This document shows positions 1-11,349 of a DNA stretch of 64,000 bases, piece after piece. The position numbers were made by a program, and so were the translations under genes. The notes beneath the pieces are model-generated. The model saw only the letters and a program-made list of their open reading frames with translations, was not told the origin of the DNA and made no database searches. This DNA is from Isoetes taiwanensis (taxonomy: Eukaryota; Streptophyta; Lycopodiopsida; Isoetales; Isoetaceae). Location of the stretch: assembly GCA_021234155.1 (NCBI GenBank), contig JAJEKV010000491.1, forward strand, positions 108,247 to 172,246. Reading direction: 5' to 3'. Numbering within the stretch: the stretch's first letter is position 1; every line of letters starts with the position of its first letter.

Positions 1-59
1 TGACAACCGCCCGCCTTGACCCCCCGACCGGACTTTAAAAGGACAAGTTAGTGGCTTAC

Positions 60-740
60 GGGACGCAAGCAAGATAGCATGTGCAGTGCGATGCGATGCA
101 AGAAGAGCGGGTAATAGCGCACGACTCAAGGAAAATGAACGACGCCAAAACGCGCACCGACGCGATGATCAAGAGCTGCTAGCAGTTGTCGCATGCGTTG
201 AGAATCTGGAGGCATTACCTCTTAGGGAGGAAATTCCGGTTTGACACCGATCACCGAGCCTCCAAAGACGTATTCACGCAACCACATCTCAATCTGAGGC
301 AGAGAAGGTGGATGGAATTTCTCGAGGAGTACGACTTTGAGATAGTCTACAAACCCGGGAAGCTTAATGTGGTAGCAGATGCGCTTTCAAGGCATCCACT
401 GACAACCAGAGTGCACTGCAACGCAATCTCAACGCTCTTCAGCGATTTCGGGAAAAAGATAGAAGAAACCTTGCCAACGGATGTGGACTTCAAAGAAGTA
501 TGGGCAAGCTTGTCCAAGGAAGCGAGAACGGACAAGGAGAGAGAAACCTTCAAAAACTTTAAAAAGGAAGGTAACCTCCTATACCATAAGAACAAGTTGT
601 GTGTGCCGGAATCATCTGGAGTAAGAAAGTTGATCCTCCACGACACCCACAACAGCCCAATAACTGGCCACGCAGGATTCATGAAGACATATTTCAAAGT
701 GCGTAGCAGCTACTATTGGCCAGGAATGAAGAAGCGATAG
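60..740 (+). pseudogene. Ty3/gypsy RNase H and integrase zinc-finger region (element A)
   Basis: This is a fragment of a Ty3-type pol polyprotein. The RNase H end is recognised from the run LRIWRHYLLG, followed by the DALSRHP motif that closes RNase H in these elements. After about 60 residues comes the H2C2 integrase finger region (HDTHNSPITGHAGF, then YYWPGMKK). The first 180 bases carry the preceding RNase H part in another frame (DQELLAVVA read near 165-192), so a frameshift lies near 190. A TAG after MKKR at about 738-740 breaks the frame before the CxxC half of the finger. The element continues downstream with integrase core and chromodomain; its 5' part lies outside the window. It is a non-functional copy. 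Confidence 0.85.
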
Positions 741-1509
741 CTCGCCACATCAAGGAGTGCCGCCTATGCCCGAAAAGAAAAGCGTAACAACTTCAATTCC
801 GGTGCTTTGGAACCATTAGCTGTACCAAACGCTAAGTGGGAGGTCGCAAAGATGGATTTTATAACAGGACCGCCAAGAACAAAGAAGAGGTAAGGATGCC
901 TTGATGGTCGTGGTCGACAAGTTGTCGAAGATGGCCCATTTTGTGCCTTGCGGGGACCACGGACACGACTATGGACACGGACGAGCAAAGCTCTTCACCA
1001 AAGAGATTTTCGGACTTCATGGCATGCCAAGGGAAATTATCTCCGACCGAGATCCGAAGTTCATCGATTGCCTTCGGCGGATCCCTTCACAACGATTGGA
1101 ACGGCTATCCATGAGCACGGCCTATCATCCCACAGACGGATGGGCAAGCGGGAGTGTCAATAGAATTTTGGAAGACATGCTCGAAACTACGTCTGGAACA
1201 AGCAAGGTATGTGGGAGGAATTTATTCACTTGGTGGAGTTTGCATACAATAGTACCAAGCGGGGAATCATCCCAAATGTCGCCATTCATGATCAACTACG
1301 GCTACCAATGCGACTCGCACACTTGGCACAATCCGTGTCAAAAGTGGAAGTCTCCCAACAAATGTTGGCGACATGCACGGCGGCTTCGTAGAAGAAGTGC
1401 GGGGATATCTCCTAGCAAAGAAGGAGTCGTCAAAAGAGCATCGCCGACAAGCATCGAACAGTCAGGCAGTTTGAAGTTGGCGACAATGTGTGGCTCAAGA
1501 TCAAGGTGA
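741..1509 (+). pseudogene. Ty3/gypsy integrase core, frameshifted (element A)
   Basis: Integrase core of the same chromovirus, split over several frames. Recognisable blocks are KMDFITG near 850, VVVDKLSKMAHFVP from about 904, GMPREIISDRDPKF near 1022-1060 (containing the second catalytic Asp) and AYHPTDGW near 1120. The third block, WEEFIHLVEFAYNS, is in a different frame from 1209. At least three frame changes are needed to follow the protein. The order RNase H, integrase, chromodomain fits the Ty3 order. Family assignment is secure; a working integrase is excluded by the breaks. Confidence 0.8.
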
Positions 1510-1955
1510 AGCAGGCGAAGCTCCGCATCGGGAATTGCAAGGAACTTGCTCCAAGGTGGGCTGGACCCTTCAAAATAGTCAAGAGAGTGGGTAACCAATC
1601 CCTACGAGGTTAGACTTGCCAAAGACACTTAAAGATCCACAAAGTCTTCCACGTGAGTTTGCTGAAGAAGCACACTCCCAACCCAGATGAAATCCTGGAC
1701 ACCCCAACGATGTTGGAAATGACAGAGGAGCAGTTGGAAATAGTTCCAGAGCTAATTCTTGACAAAGCATTCAAGAAAACAAGGAGATCAGAATTCCTCC
1801 AATACTTGGTTAAGTGGAAACACTTGCCGGTGGAAGACGCGACATGGGTACTTAAAAGAGATCTAGAAAAACAGTACCCACAGTTTATGGAGCAATGGGA
1901 CGGCAAGGTCATCTCCGAAGAAATTGGCTCAGGCATGTCGATTTGTATAGATTAA
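1510..1955 (+). pseudogene. Integrase C-terminus with chromodomain (element A)
   Basis: C-terminal part of the chromovirus integrase. The frame from 1653 begins VSLLKKH-like (the conserved 'HVSLLK' linker, read from about 1650) and contains a chromodomain: EILDKAFKKTRRSEFLQYLVKWKH, then the aromatic and acidic positions of VEDATWV, closing with QYPQFMEQW before the stop at 1953-1955. In this family the chromodomain guides integration to particular chromatin. The stop is at the expected place, so this is the true 3' end of pol. The linker upstream (1510-1650) is frameshifted. Confidence 0.8.
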
Positions 1956-1980
1956 CAGCTTGCCTAGTTAAGTATAATCT

Positions 1981-2015
1981 ACGCATGCAACCTATGAAGT
2001 AAGGGTTGCATGCGT
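1981..2015. repeat. 12-bp perfect inverted repeat after the pol stop
   Basis: ACGCATGCAACC at 1981-1992 pairs exactly with GGTTGCATGCGT at 2004-2015, with an 11-base loop. It starts 26 bases after the pol stop codon of element A. It could be a structured 3' UTR or LTR-edge feature; nothing else shows a function. Confidence 0.7.
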
Positions 2016-2872
2016 TGTAACTGATGATGAGATTACTACGGTGATCTCTAGGACGTGGTGTAATGTCAATGTAGGCATGACCGCGGTGCCGCTTGGAAAG
2101 TCTACTTCTGTCCTACGGAAGTAGACAACCTCGAGAGAAAGGAGGTCATTGAGGAATGCATTGATAGGAAAAGCACCTCTAGCCCCATATATGCTTTGAT
2201 AGGAGGAATCTGGCCTTCACGCCCCATATACGGGAAGGACCTATCCTCCACGCTGGGCAACTAAAGGTGTAGGCATGAGTGGCATATAGGCATATAGGCG
2301 CTATCTCCTCGGCCATAATGGAAGATTCACCCTCTTCCTACGCCGAGAGATTAGCCATGCATCCATGTAGCTAGGTGGGGTGGTCACCATATAACCAAAA
2401 ATTTTATTTAATATTAATGGTACTAACGTAGTGTTGACCTGCAGGCCAATAGAGCGCTCCGGAGGGCCAGGAGGTCGAACTACGAAGACTTGCAACACAA
2501 TTTTGTTGTAATGTGTTGCAAGGAATAAAGAGTACCTCGAGCAATAATTGTATATATAATAATAAACCGAAACATTAGGATAATGACATAAGTGATAACC
2601 ATTGGATTGGATAATAGTATAATAATGTTCTATAAATATTACCTTGAGGTAATCCTATTAAAATAACAATAATAATAAGTATGTGGTATGCATGAGGTTG
2701 ATTGCAGGTTAAGAAGATCCCAAGGTGGGGAGACCCATGATGCTGCGGACAGCATCAATTCAAGGTCGTAAGCTCTGATTTAGATATACGCATTTAGGCA
2801 AGCAATATTTTTAAAAGCTCTTTTTACGATTCTTACACAAAACCTTGGGTTTTCGGAAGAACCTAAATTGTG

Positions 2873-2948
2873 TTTGTCTATGCGCGCATAGACAAATACT
2901 AAGGTTAAACATTGTGCAATTGTGTTTGTCTATGCGCGCATAGACAAA
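2873..2948. repeat. Tandem pair of identical 24-bp palindromes, period 52
   Basis: Bases 2873-2896 form a perfect 24-bp palindrome (half site TTTGTCTATGCG). The same palindrome recurs at 2925-2948. Flanking bases are also repeated (AATTGTG before, TAC after), so the unit is a 52-bp tandem duplication. It lies in the non-coding stretch between element A and the MULE. Confidence 0.85.
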
Positions 2949-3060
2949 TACCATTGTTACAAATACCAATGTTAAATATTGTACATACATAAGTTATTTT
3001 TAGGACCTGTCTGACAAAATCTAGAACTTCATGTTAGGGTGCAACAAGTTTTGAGGTATA

Positions 3061-3662
3061 ATCACTATCGACCGAGATCAATGATGATTCCATTGAATTT
3101 GTTGATCCAGTTTCTCTTGAAGGTCTATGTCAATTAGATGAACTAGTAGCACCAGATGATGTTTCTTCCCTTACTAACATACTTGCAGAAAGTGAACAAG
3201 AAAATGGAGTTTATGCTCCAACAAAAAACATCTCTTGATATCAAAAGAGTCAGCGTTACTTGTTATTTGCAAAAACTGATGTTCCTTTGTGGCGTGGAAT
3301 ATAAATATTTAATCATGTTTTTGGGTTTTCTAGTCAAAATGAAATGCATGTTGTCGTTCTCCTTGAGCAATATGAAATGCATACGGCTTTATTTCCACGT
3401 TTCAGTCTTCATTATTCGTCAACATTCTGATGGTTCTTTCATTTTCCCACTTTCCATGTGTGTCCCAAAACCACCTAAATTAGATTTTTATTTTATACTT
3501 AAATTAGGGATGTCAAATTAACAAGACGCCAACTTTATTGTAATTTTGGCCCCTAAAATGGCACATACAATTGTAAATTTAGGGTCATTTTTTTAAGTGA
3601 CCCCCCAAAAGTGGCAGAATTTAAGGGTATTTTAGGGAATCTTTGAAAGATGCTTTTTATTA
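3061..3662. other. Non-coding stretch upstream of MULE with a short acidic open frame
   Basis: An acidic frame is open from about 3075 to 3236 (contains LCQLDELVAPDDVSSLTNIL) and ends at a TGA. It could be a remnant of the N-terminal part of the MULE transposase that follows, but no conserved block confirms this. The longer open frame at 3156-3521 overlaps it and has no family features. The rest is AT-rich non-coding sequence. Confidence 0.35.
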
Positions 3663-3693
3663 GTGCAAACGCAAGTCATTAGTGCGTTTGCAC
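3663..3693. repeat. 11-bp inverted repeat just upstream of the MULE transposase
   Basis: GTGCAAACGCA at 3663-3673 pairs exactly with TGCGTTTGCAC at 3683-3693, with a 9-base loop. The MULE coding similarity begins within about 25 bases. It may mark a rearrangement point where the transposase was truncated. Confidence 0.6.
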
Positions 3694-3696
3694 CGT

Positions 3697-4647
3697 CACC
3701 TTGTTTGTAGATGCAGGGCTTACATTTGTATCAGACAGAGACAAGGGTTTGCAGGAGGCTTTGTATGTTGTTTTCCCTGGCTGCCCAAATGCATATTGCA
3801 TGAGACATCTCGAGGCAAACCTCAAGAAGAAATGCAATAATATTGAGTTTCTGCATTTCTTTTGGGAAGCGGCGGTACGAGCAAACACAATTGTTGATTA
3901 TGATGAACAAGTTGCTAATATGAGAAAAGTGAATATTATAGCAACAGATTGGTTGTTAGGAACTGTACCATCTGAATGCTGGGCTACAGCTTATTTCCAG
4001 GGACAACGCTTTGGTCACCTTACTTCCAATTTATCAGAGGCCAGGGAGAAACCAATTATTGCCATGCTTATAGATATTAGACAATCATTGATGGAGAGGT
4101 TTCATAAACGAGGTAATGAAGCTAGACGATCATTGGTATCTGCAGGGCAAAGTACAGCTTACACATTAGTACCTGAGGAGGAAAAGCGCATCACAGAATC
4201 ACTTACTCGGGCTAGGCAGTACAAAATTTTACCTTCAAATGGCATTGTATTTGAAGTTATCACACCGGAGCATAGGCGGATTGTGGATCTTAAACATTAT
4301 ACATGCAGTTGTTGTGCTTGGCAGCATATAGAGGAATTCCTTGTGCTCATGCAGTAGGAGCAATCCTCTGGTTGAAAAGAAGACCACAAGAGTATACTCA
4401 TCCAAGATATTCATTAAAGGCATGGTGTGATGCATATGTAGGTGCAATATTTCCATTTGAAGATGTTTTAGAGGAAGAAGAGACAAATCTGAAATCTCCT
4501 GCTACACGTAAGCCGCCGGGACGTCCAAAAAAGAGATGGATCCATACGGAGGATCGCTTCAAAGAAATTCGTCCTTACAGATGCTCAAGGTGTGGGCAAT
4601 ATAGATGCTATAACCGGAAAAGTTGCAGGAATGCAATTGCAGATTGA
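3697..4647 (+). pseudogene. MULE (Mutator-like) transposase, C-terminal half, frameshifted
   Basis: Cut-and-paste transposase of the Mutator superfamily. The first block, TFVSDRDKGLQEA followed by VFPGCPNAYCMRHLEANL, is the SDR...CxxH signature of the MULE catalytic core. Residues up to about 4320 are in one frame and end in YTCSC, the start of a SWIM zinc finger; the rest of the finger (GIPCAHAVGAI) lies in another frame from 4303, so one indel near 4315-4330 breaks the finger. A Pro/Lys segment (RKPPGRPKKR) and a Cys-rich tail (YRCSRCGQYRC...SC) close the protein at 4647. The N-terminal half is missing and I found no terminal inverted repeats. Host FAR1-type genes share this architecture, but the truncation favours a dead transposon. 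Confidence 0.85.
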
Positions 4648-5981
4648 CATGTATTCTTTAATTTATAGTCATTTCTTGATATGAAATGATTCAATCACAT
4701 TACAATTGTATGGCATTTATAGTCCTGCTTTCCACTCTTATGAAATGTTATGCTGTAGGGAATAGATTTAAGTTGTTATGCCGCCTAGTTTTGAGAGGAC
4801 ATGGATTATTGTTATGCTGATTATTGGAAAATTGCATGTGCAATGTGTTTAGTTCATATTTCATTATGACATGTAACAGTTCCCTCAACGAAGCTGCAGC
4901 TCAAGCATCATCATCATCTTGTTCTGCCATAAATGTTGGCGTGCTTCCTTTGCCAGGTTTTGATTAATCCATCCTCGTTGGCCTAACCATTTGCAGTCAT
5001 GAAGTAGATGCATTATTTGTGAGTTAAGATCAACAAAAGATCTCTCGCAATTCTGAAACACATGTTACTAATATGGTCTTGGTTGCTGTCACTTTTTACA
5101 TTGGTTTTTTCTTTGTTTGCTTTCCATAGTTAATGCATTTCTGTGCAGGTTAAGAGATATCTTGAGAGTACACGTCAACCACCATAAGTGGTTTTCCCAA
5201 AGCAGATATCTTGCATCTAATCATCTGCTTGACAAATCTCAGAACAGTATGAGAGATATAGCCTAGATCTTAAGTGATGATATCGATTTGAGTACGTTCG
5301 ACTTAAGAAGGCAAATAACAGGAAACTTGGATTTCTTGAATGCAGCAGCCTCTTTGGCAAGGTAAAAATGGACCCAGTTTGGGGATGTTGAGATGGCGAT
5401 TAAATTAGCTTTGTTGTTTCTTTCTGTCCTCATTCATGTGATTGCATTGCGGAGGTTCTTTGACTATGCTTTAAGCATGATAAAGGTTGTGTCAGAAGAA
5501 TGCATCACCTTCACCTGGTAGTCAATTTGTAATCGTGGCAAAGTAATCCCATGCTTCGGAGATCCGAAAACAAAGAACAATGTGCAAAATCTTGTGTCGT
5601 ATTTAGTTGTATGTGTGACGTAGGGGCATTCTAACAATTAAAACAAATACAAGGGTATATTCATAATTTTTAGGAAATATAGGGGCAATTTTAGACATTT
5701 CTCTATCTTATAGTGTGTATTTATTTGAGTCAGGGGCATTTTGGTAATTTTGAAACTCATAAGGGCATTTTGGTAATTACATAAACTCATAGGGGTATTT
5801 TGGTAGTTTTCCCATTATTTTTACGTTTTCAGTTTCAAAATAACAGATCTGATTGGTTAAAGGAGAATTCTAGGAATATTCGCTCACCCTCCTAGAGTAT
5901 GAAAACTCATGAAGTCAAATGATGCTGATATATAAAAAAAAAACTGTTGTATTCGACGAGCAGACTTAGGGCAATAGTAAT
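4648..5981. other. Intergenic stretch, MULE to prefoldin gene
   Basis: No gene is seen. It contains degenerate repeats at 5625-5812 and, directly before 5982, the presumed promoter and 5' leader of the prefoldin gene. I could not assign a clear TATA box. Confidence 0.5.
5625..5812. repeat. Degenerate short tandem repeats of GGGGCATTTTGGTAATT type
   Basis: The motif GGGGCATTTTGGTAATTTT and close variants recur at roughly 30-base spacing (near 5736, 5763 and 5791), with weaker copies near 5625-5700. Each is separated by an 'AAACTCATA'-like spacer. The array ends about 170 bases before the prefoldin start codon. Confidence 0.7.
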
Positions 5982-7584
5982 ATGGCGTCGGAGATCAACA
6001 AAGAGGTAAGGGTTTTGCTTCATCGTAGCCCGTATGGCTGCATTCGGATTTAGTACACATTTCGTTCGATGCAGGCGTTTGTGGAGTTGCAAGGCCGGTT
6101 GCTTGATACTGCTAGCAAGTTAAAACAGGTTCGTGTCTCTATGCAGGTTTTGACATACATATTTCTTGTTGTTTGCCATTAATGAATACTTAATCTAAAG
6201 CAATCCTCGATTTCTAGATATAGCATACTGCATAATATAATTGTCACATTTATTGAGCTTATTGCTAGCCTGTGACCAAATCATGTGATTGGTTAATTGG
6301 TCAGATTCAAACTCAAATACGCAACAAAGAGGCTGAGAAAAAGCGTGCTATTTTAACATTGGAGGAGCTCGAAAATTTGCCCGATGATACAAATACATAC
6401 AAAGCAGTCGGTATGGCTTTTGATTCTATAAAGAAGTTATTATGAAAGAGATTCTGAAATCCCCACAAAGAAATGATAATGAATTATTTCAAAATTCATG
6501 GACTGGCATGAGTAATATATTGCATTTTCTTGAAATTTCTTGTTTGAGTGCCATGTTTTTGCTTTTGAAGTCATAATGATTGAGTGAAATATCATATGCA
6601 TAAGTCAGTTCTAACGTGTTCCAAGAAGAAGCAACTAAAAGTAGTACTATATGTCTTTTTAAGTTCTAATTTTTTTGGATGATTTGTTTATAGATTGATG
6701 GCTGTCGTCTTTGTTGCAGGTAAAGCGTGAGTTCATCTTTGCATACACTACCTGCGGAGGAAGAATATTCTGTTCCTTGTAGTTGTTCCTTAGAGAAACT
6801 GAAGAGACAGCTTTTTTAAAAATAGAAACTGTTGAGTTGCTCAAGCCATATGCTGGCTAGACTGCCTGGATGAAACAAGATTTTAGAAATACAAAATAGG
6901 GATTCATGCACAAAAAGCAGAGGGAATTTAGAATCTTAGTACTTATACATATATCTCTTTGAGGAAATATCTAGAACATGAAAGAAGGGGTTTAGTTATG
7001 CTCAATGGAAGATGAACATCTCAATGATCTCGTGCTCCAGTGATCTGATACAATGGCCCCCACATAGTTCTATTAGCCAAGAAGCCTGTTGGCGCACTTT
7101 TCATTGTGATAAAGATGCATGCATAGATGTATTATCTATATTGGTATAGCATGTGTCATACCATAACAGTGCCTAAACTCGTTGATGCACTTTCTCTTTT
7201 TTTAACTGTAGATTCAATGTGTATAATATTTTCTGTGTTTGCAGGTTTATTTTGGAGCCCAAGGCCATGCTCACAAGAGAACAGCAGGAGAAGGCTGAAG
7301 AATGTGACAGCACACTCTCCACCTTAACAGTCAGCTTTCTTTCATTCAACTTCAATTTACATCTGATAGAGATTTACTTGAGAGAGATAATATCATTTGC
7401 TTGTGTGAAGGTTCCGTGATTGCATTGCGATTTCAACGTGAGTTAGCTCATCTTTTTTAGTGCTTCTTAGGTTTCAAAAGAGTACCTTGAAAGGCAAATG
7501 CGGGAAGTGGAAAGCAATTTTAAGGAGCTTCTGCAGCAATCACCTGCACTTGCAAGACAAGTCATGTCAATGTCTGTGTCCTGA
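5982..7584 (+). CDS. PFD1: Prefoldin subunit 1, six exons
   Basis: Subunit of the cytosolic prefoldin co-chaperone, which hands unfolded actin and tubulin to the chaperonin CCT. Exons by eye: 5982-6005, 6075-6128, 6305-6410, 6720-6726, 7245-7329 and 7471-7584. They give 129 residues, the same length I recall for plant PFD1. Diagnostic stretches are RNKEAEKKRAILTLEEL, FILEPKAMLTREQQEK, and VSKEYLERQMREVE near the C-terminus, ending in MSMSVS. The two ends should form the paired helices of the beta-type prefoldin coiled coil, with a short beta hairpin between. Introns follow GT-AG; the donor of the last intron (GTCAGC) is weak. The 7-nt fourth exon is required to keep frame. The ATG was chosen because it opens the first frame matching the family. 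The gene looks intact and functional. Confidence 0.93.
6720..6726 (+). other. 7-nt micro-exon of the prefoldin gene
   Basis: Exon 3 ends one base into a codon and exon 5 supplies only the last base of a codon before FILEPK. Direct joining shifts the frame. The seven bases GTAAAGC, preceded by a pyrimidine-rich TTGTTGCAG acceptor and followed by the donor GTGAGT, restore frame and yield Gly-Lys-Ala at the place where family members have Gly-Arg-Thr before FILEPK. No other short exon in the 834-base interval fits as well. Confidence 0.8.
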
Positions 7585-10583
7585 AATTTAAGAATTTTGT
7601 GTCTGAATCTGGATACGCAATTTTGGTGTAGCTTTGGAAAATATTTCCTTAGTTGAAGCTGTCCTCCTGCTAGTGCTGATCTTTGTCATTTATGATTGCC
7701 CTTCATGGCCGCACTGTTATCTTTTATATCCATCATTGGTCTCCAATAGATCTTTGCTTGGTAGTAAATGTGCCATTGTGACATGAAGAGTCTAATTAGT
7801 TCACAGGGACAACTAAGTAGAGAGCGTGTCTATCCACTGTCTATATCTGGATCCCTAAACCATCATGAACAGAATAGTGAACTGAGTTTCCTTCATCTGG
7901 AATGCCGTTGTATTTAATTACTTTTTTTCGCATCTAGCATCTAACATATCGGTGATAAGATTGGCGTTTTTGGTCTTTGGTTTATTTTGAATGCTGGACA
8001 TGCTTTCCTAATTTCAAGTAGGGATTGGTTTGCCCAAATGCATCAGGTAGGTCATCTTCTTTTGAACAATTCCTTGATAGACATTAGAAAACTGTATGGG
8101 TCGTAGGGCGCTGCTTTCAAGACTTTCCATATAGATCAACAAGGGTAATAGCCAGTGGCAATTTATAGCTCAGAACCGGTTGGGCATATGGACTTAAATC
8201 CTTTTTTCAAGCTGATGCACATGCACTAAGGATGCACAAGAATGCAATCTTATTTGGCATTACCCCTTCGTCATCTGAGCATATCTATTTCTAAGGCATC
8301 CTTAAGATGATGATGCTTCTATCCAACAAAGTAGAAAATCCGAATTTCATTACAGTATAGATTTAAATAACATTTTGTAGCACAATATAGTATACAAGCT
8401 AAAATCAGCATATCCGGAGTTAGCATCTAGAGTTCTGAGCTTATTAAAAATACAACCAAGGCATTGCAAAAGTATTAGGAGCTAGGGAAACAACTTACAG
8501 AGCCGATTTCTTCCTTTTTCATACACAGTTCTTTCTTCGAAAAATTACCAGCTCCAAGGATTAAGCTCCCTGTGGCCCTTATTTTTAAGCGATGTCTTCA
8601 TCATCAACATGCAGAAAAGATGCGGTCGGATTCAGCTCAAAAGCCCGATTGACAAAAGGCCCACCTTGGATATAGCTTCCTCTAAATATAATTTATGTTC
8701 TAAAAATTTTGCTATCTCCCGTACAACCAAGGCTACTTCGCCTTCCATCCACTGAAAGCAAAACCCATCCAATCAACCTGTACCCAAAAAAAACCAGATG
8801 TAGCCATCTAAACTTTGAGCCATACCTTACAACGAAGTTGACGCTCACGCCACTATCTACCACAAAACTATCGGCCGAATTTGCCCGCAGCCATGCACAA
8901 CTCCAGAGCTCCCAACCAATCCTTTGACCTCCCTGCCGGAACCCTTTCCCGATGCCAAATGTAATTTTTTTTAGGTTTTTTTTGCCCTGAAATATTTATT
9001 TTTGGATTTTTTTTGCCGGAAAATCACTTTTGTTTTTGCTACTAATCATATATATAGGAAGATAATCAGAAAAGAATTTTTTAACGTCCAAAAAGTAGAC
9101 AGTACAAAATGAAACTCATGGCACCCCTAAAGTTGATGTGGGTTTAGAAGCTGAGAATGTACAATGCATACCGAAGTATAGCTTCTTGATATAAACATCT
9201 ACGCTCACGTTTGAGGCAATGTCCCATCTCAAATGGATTTTAGTTCTTTAAGAAGGAACTTGGCGAATCCAAATCAACAAACTGAGTAACCTCTATTATT
9301 CTGGAATCATCTAGCTGAACAACCGATGCCTTGCTCATATCAGACGTGTTTTCATTAGATCTGGCACAATTTCTTAATCTGAAAGAGAAATGAAATAGAA
9401 GAAGAAAAACTTAATCTGAGATATTTTTAAGGGCTCTTATTGCTTTAAGCTTTCTATGGAATAAAATCATGTTTTCAGCCCTACCTTGTATATCTACAAT
9501 ATTGAACGAGATATGCAAACTTGTTTGAGCTTTATATTCTCCAAAAGTATTTGAAGAATTATGTTCTAAATCTGTTTTTAGATATATAAGGCTATTCCCT
9601 AGCTATGGGGTTTAAAAAGTAAGAGCACAAATACTTTTTTGTTTGTTACTATGCAACTTTATTTTGTGCAGTTATTTTACAAGGAATGTAGAGAAGTAGA
9701 AAAGGATGTAAAGCTGTGGAGTGGGATAAAGAGTTGAAAGAAAGTAAATCAGACTGATCAAGAAAAAGAAATAGACGTTTACGAGAAATGAGCCAGAAAT
9801 GAATATACACCACTATGTTGGCAAATGCTTTTTATCAAATTTTGGTTTGGGAAAAAAGGTTTTAATGGAAAATTGTTTATTTAGAGGTGTCTTTTTCAAC
9901 CATTAAAATTTTTCAAACCAAGCTAAAAATAGCGATGCTTTTTTTAAGGACTGTACAACATTTGGGGTTTGAGACGGCCATGAGGGTTTGGGCGACAAGC
10001 AGGGGCCGTGGGGGTTTGGGCGACAAGCAGGGGTTTGCTCGGCTACCATAGGGGAGGGTCCCCAACAAAGCCGCAATGTCTATTATTGACGCATTTTTTT
10101 TATTTTTGTTAACCCAAAAGTGTGCCAATGTTTTGTATCGAAATATTCCACATTTGATGCATCTATTTGCCGGCAGCGCCGAGACCTCCAGTTTCTTCTG
10201 ACGCGTCTGTTTGCCGCAGCGGCGAGATCTCAAGTTAGTAGAGTGCGTAGAATGCACGGATTGGGGATAGAAATGGCAATGCCAATCGCCGAAGGTAACA
10301 ATAATAAATGTTTCTTGCATGCTGAATCTTTAAAAGTGTTTTTTGTTTAAGGAAATTTTGTTACTGAATGCTTGACGAATGGCTTAAAAGGGTTGGATTG
10401 GATTTCTTAAGGATCTCGCCAATTCATTTCTCGGATTACATCTCAAAAAAATCTTTAACTCTTTCAAGCTTCGGAAGCTCAACTAAGTTTATGTTTGATT
10501 ATAATCTTATCCTTTCATTCTATCATATATGACTATACTATCTTCATTAGGTTGCATTTCTGAAATTCTTCTTCTCATTCTAG
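7585..10583. other. 3-kb stretch without a recognisable gene
   Basis: Contains the 3' UTR of the prefoldin gene, then AT-rich sequence. Open frames such as 8709-8927 (+) and 9913-10320 (-) have no family motif and biased, low-complexity composition. A short direct repeat, GGTTTGGGCGACAAGCAGGG, occurs twice near 9985 and 10013. I see no RNA gene here. Confidence 0.5.
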
Positions 10584-11349
10584 AATGGCCATATTACGTT
10601 CAAAACGCAATACCGTGAATGTTGTCACTGATTCAGCATCAACGCCGATTTCAATTTCATCTGCTAAGCAAATCAAAGGTGCAAGAAGCAAAAAGGAGGA
10701 GAAGGGACATTTTCATAAAGCACATCCAAGGCAAAGCTAGATGCAGCTATAAATGATGTTGAAGATAATACTATGTCCATTAGAGCAGCTGGACGAGAAT
10801 ACGGTATTCCTGAATCAACCATAAGAAACCATCTATATGGGAGGTCAAAACACAAGCAGAGAAGACATCGCAGATATCTTAGTGATGAAGAGAAATCAGA
10901 GATTGTAAATTGGTGTTTGAGAAATGCAGATGAAGGTAGAGGGGCGACAATAGGCATGCTAAAGAAAAAGGTTGCTGAAATATGTGTTGATAGAGCCACA
11001 CCCTTCAAGAATAACATTCCTGGAAGGAATTGGTGGCAGCTCTTTCATGCCAGGCACCCAGAGGTTTCCTTATGTTCTGCTGAGATGCTAGATACAGCAC
11101 GTGCTAGGGCTTTGTCTGAGCAAAACTTAGTTGCATTTTATAATGGTTTAGAGAATGTGTACGATGAATTTCGGTTTCCCCCTTCCAAGATTTGGAATGC
11201 AGATGAAACAGATGTGCAAGCAGGAAAAGTTAGAGGGATGAAAATTATTGCTAGAAGGGGTGCAAGAAATGTGCATGAAGTGGTGATGCAAAATCGAGAA
11301 TGGGTTGCAATTTTAGCTTGTTGTAATGCAGAAGGATATAGACTTTCGA
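10584..11349 (+). pseudogene. Pogo/Tigger-like (CENP-B-type) transposase, 5' part
   Basis: DNA transposase of the Tc1/mariner-pogo branch. After a frameshifted start (ATG at 10584; in-frame stop near 10740), the frame from 10773 shows a helix-turn-helix of the psq/CENP-B type (SIRAAGREYGIPESTIRNHL), a basic linker, a second CENP-B-like helical domain (GATIGMLKKKVAEI ... RNWWQLFHARHPEVSL), and the first block of the DDE_1 catalytic core, IWNADET, with its catalytic Asp. At 11349 the protein is interrupted inside the core; it resumes at 15033. Both the start and the interruption make this copy dead. Confidence 0.85.

Larger units (their letters stand above)
1956..3060. other. Non-coding stretch after element A, possible LTR remnant
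   Basis: There is no credible gene. The stretch follows the pol stop of a Ty3 element, so a 3' LTR is expected here. An A/T-rich TATA-like run occurs at about 2548-2562, but I could not find the second LTR or clean TG/CA ends, so LTR limits are not given. It contains a 12-bp inverted repeat at 1981-2015 and the duplicated palindrome at 2873-2948, described separately. Confidence 0.4.

Noticed and set aside
3156-3521. 121-residue forward ORF
   Set aside because: No motif, hydrophobic low-complexity composition, and a better coding-like frame overlaps its start.
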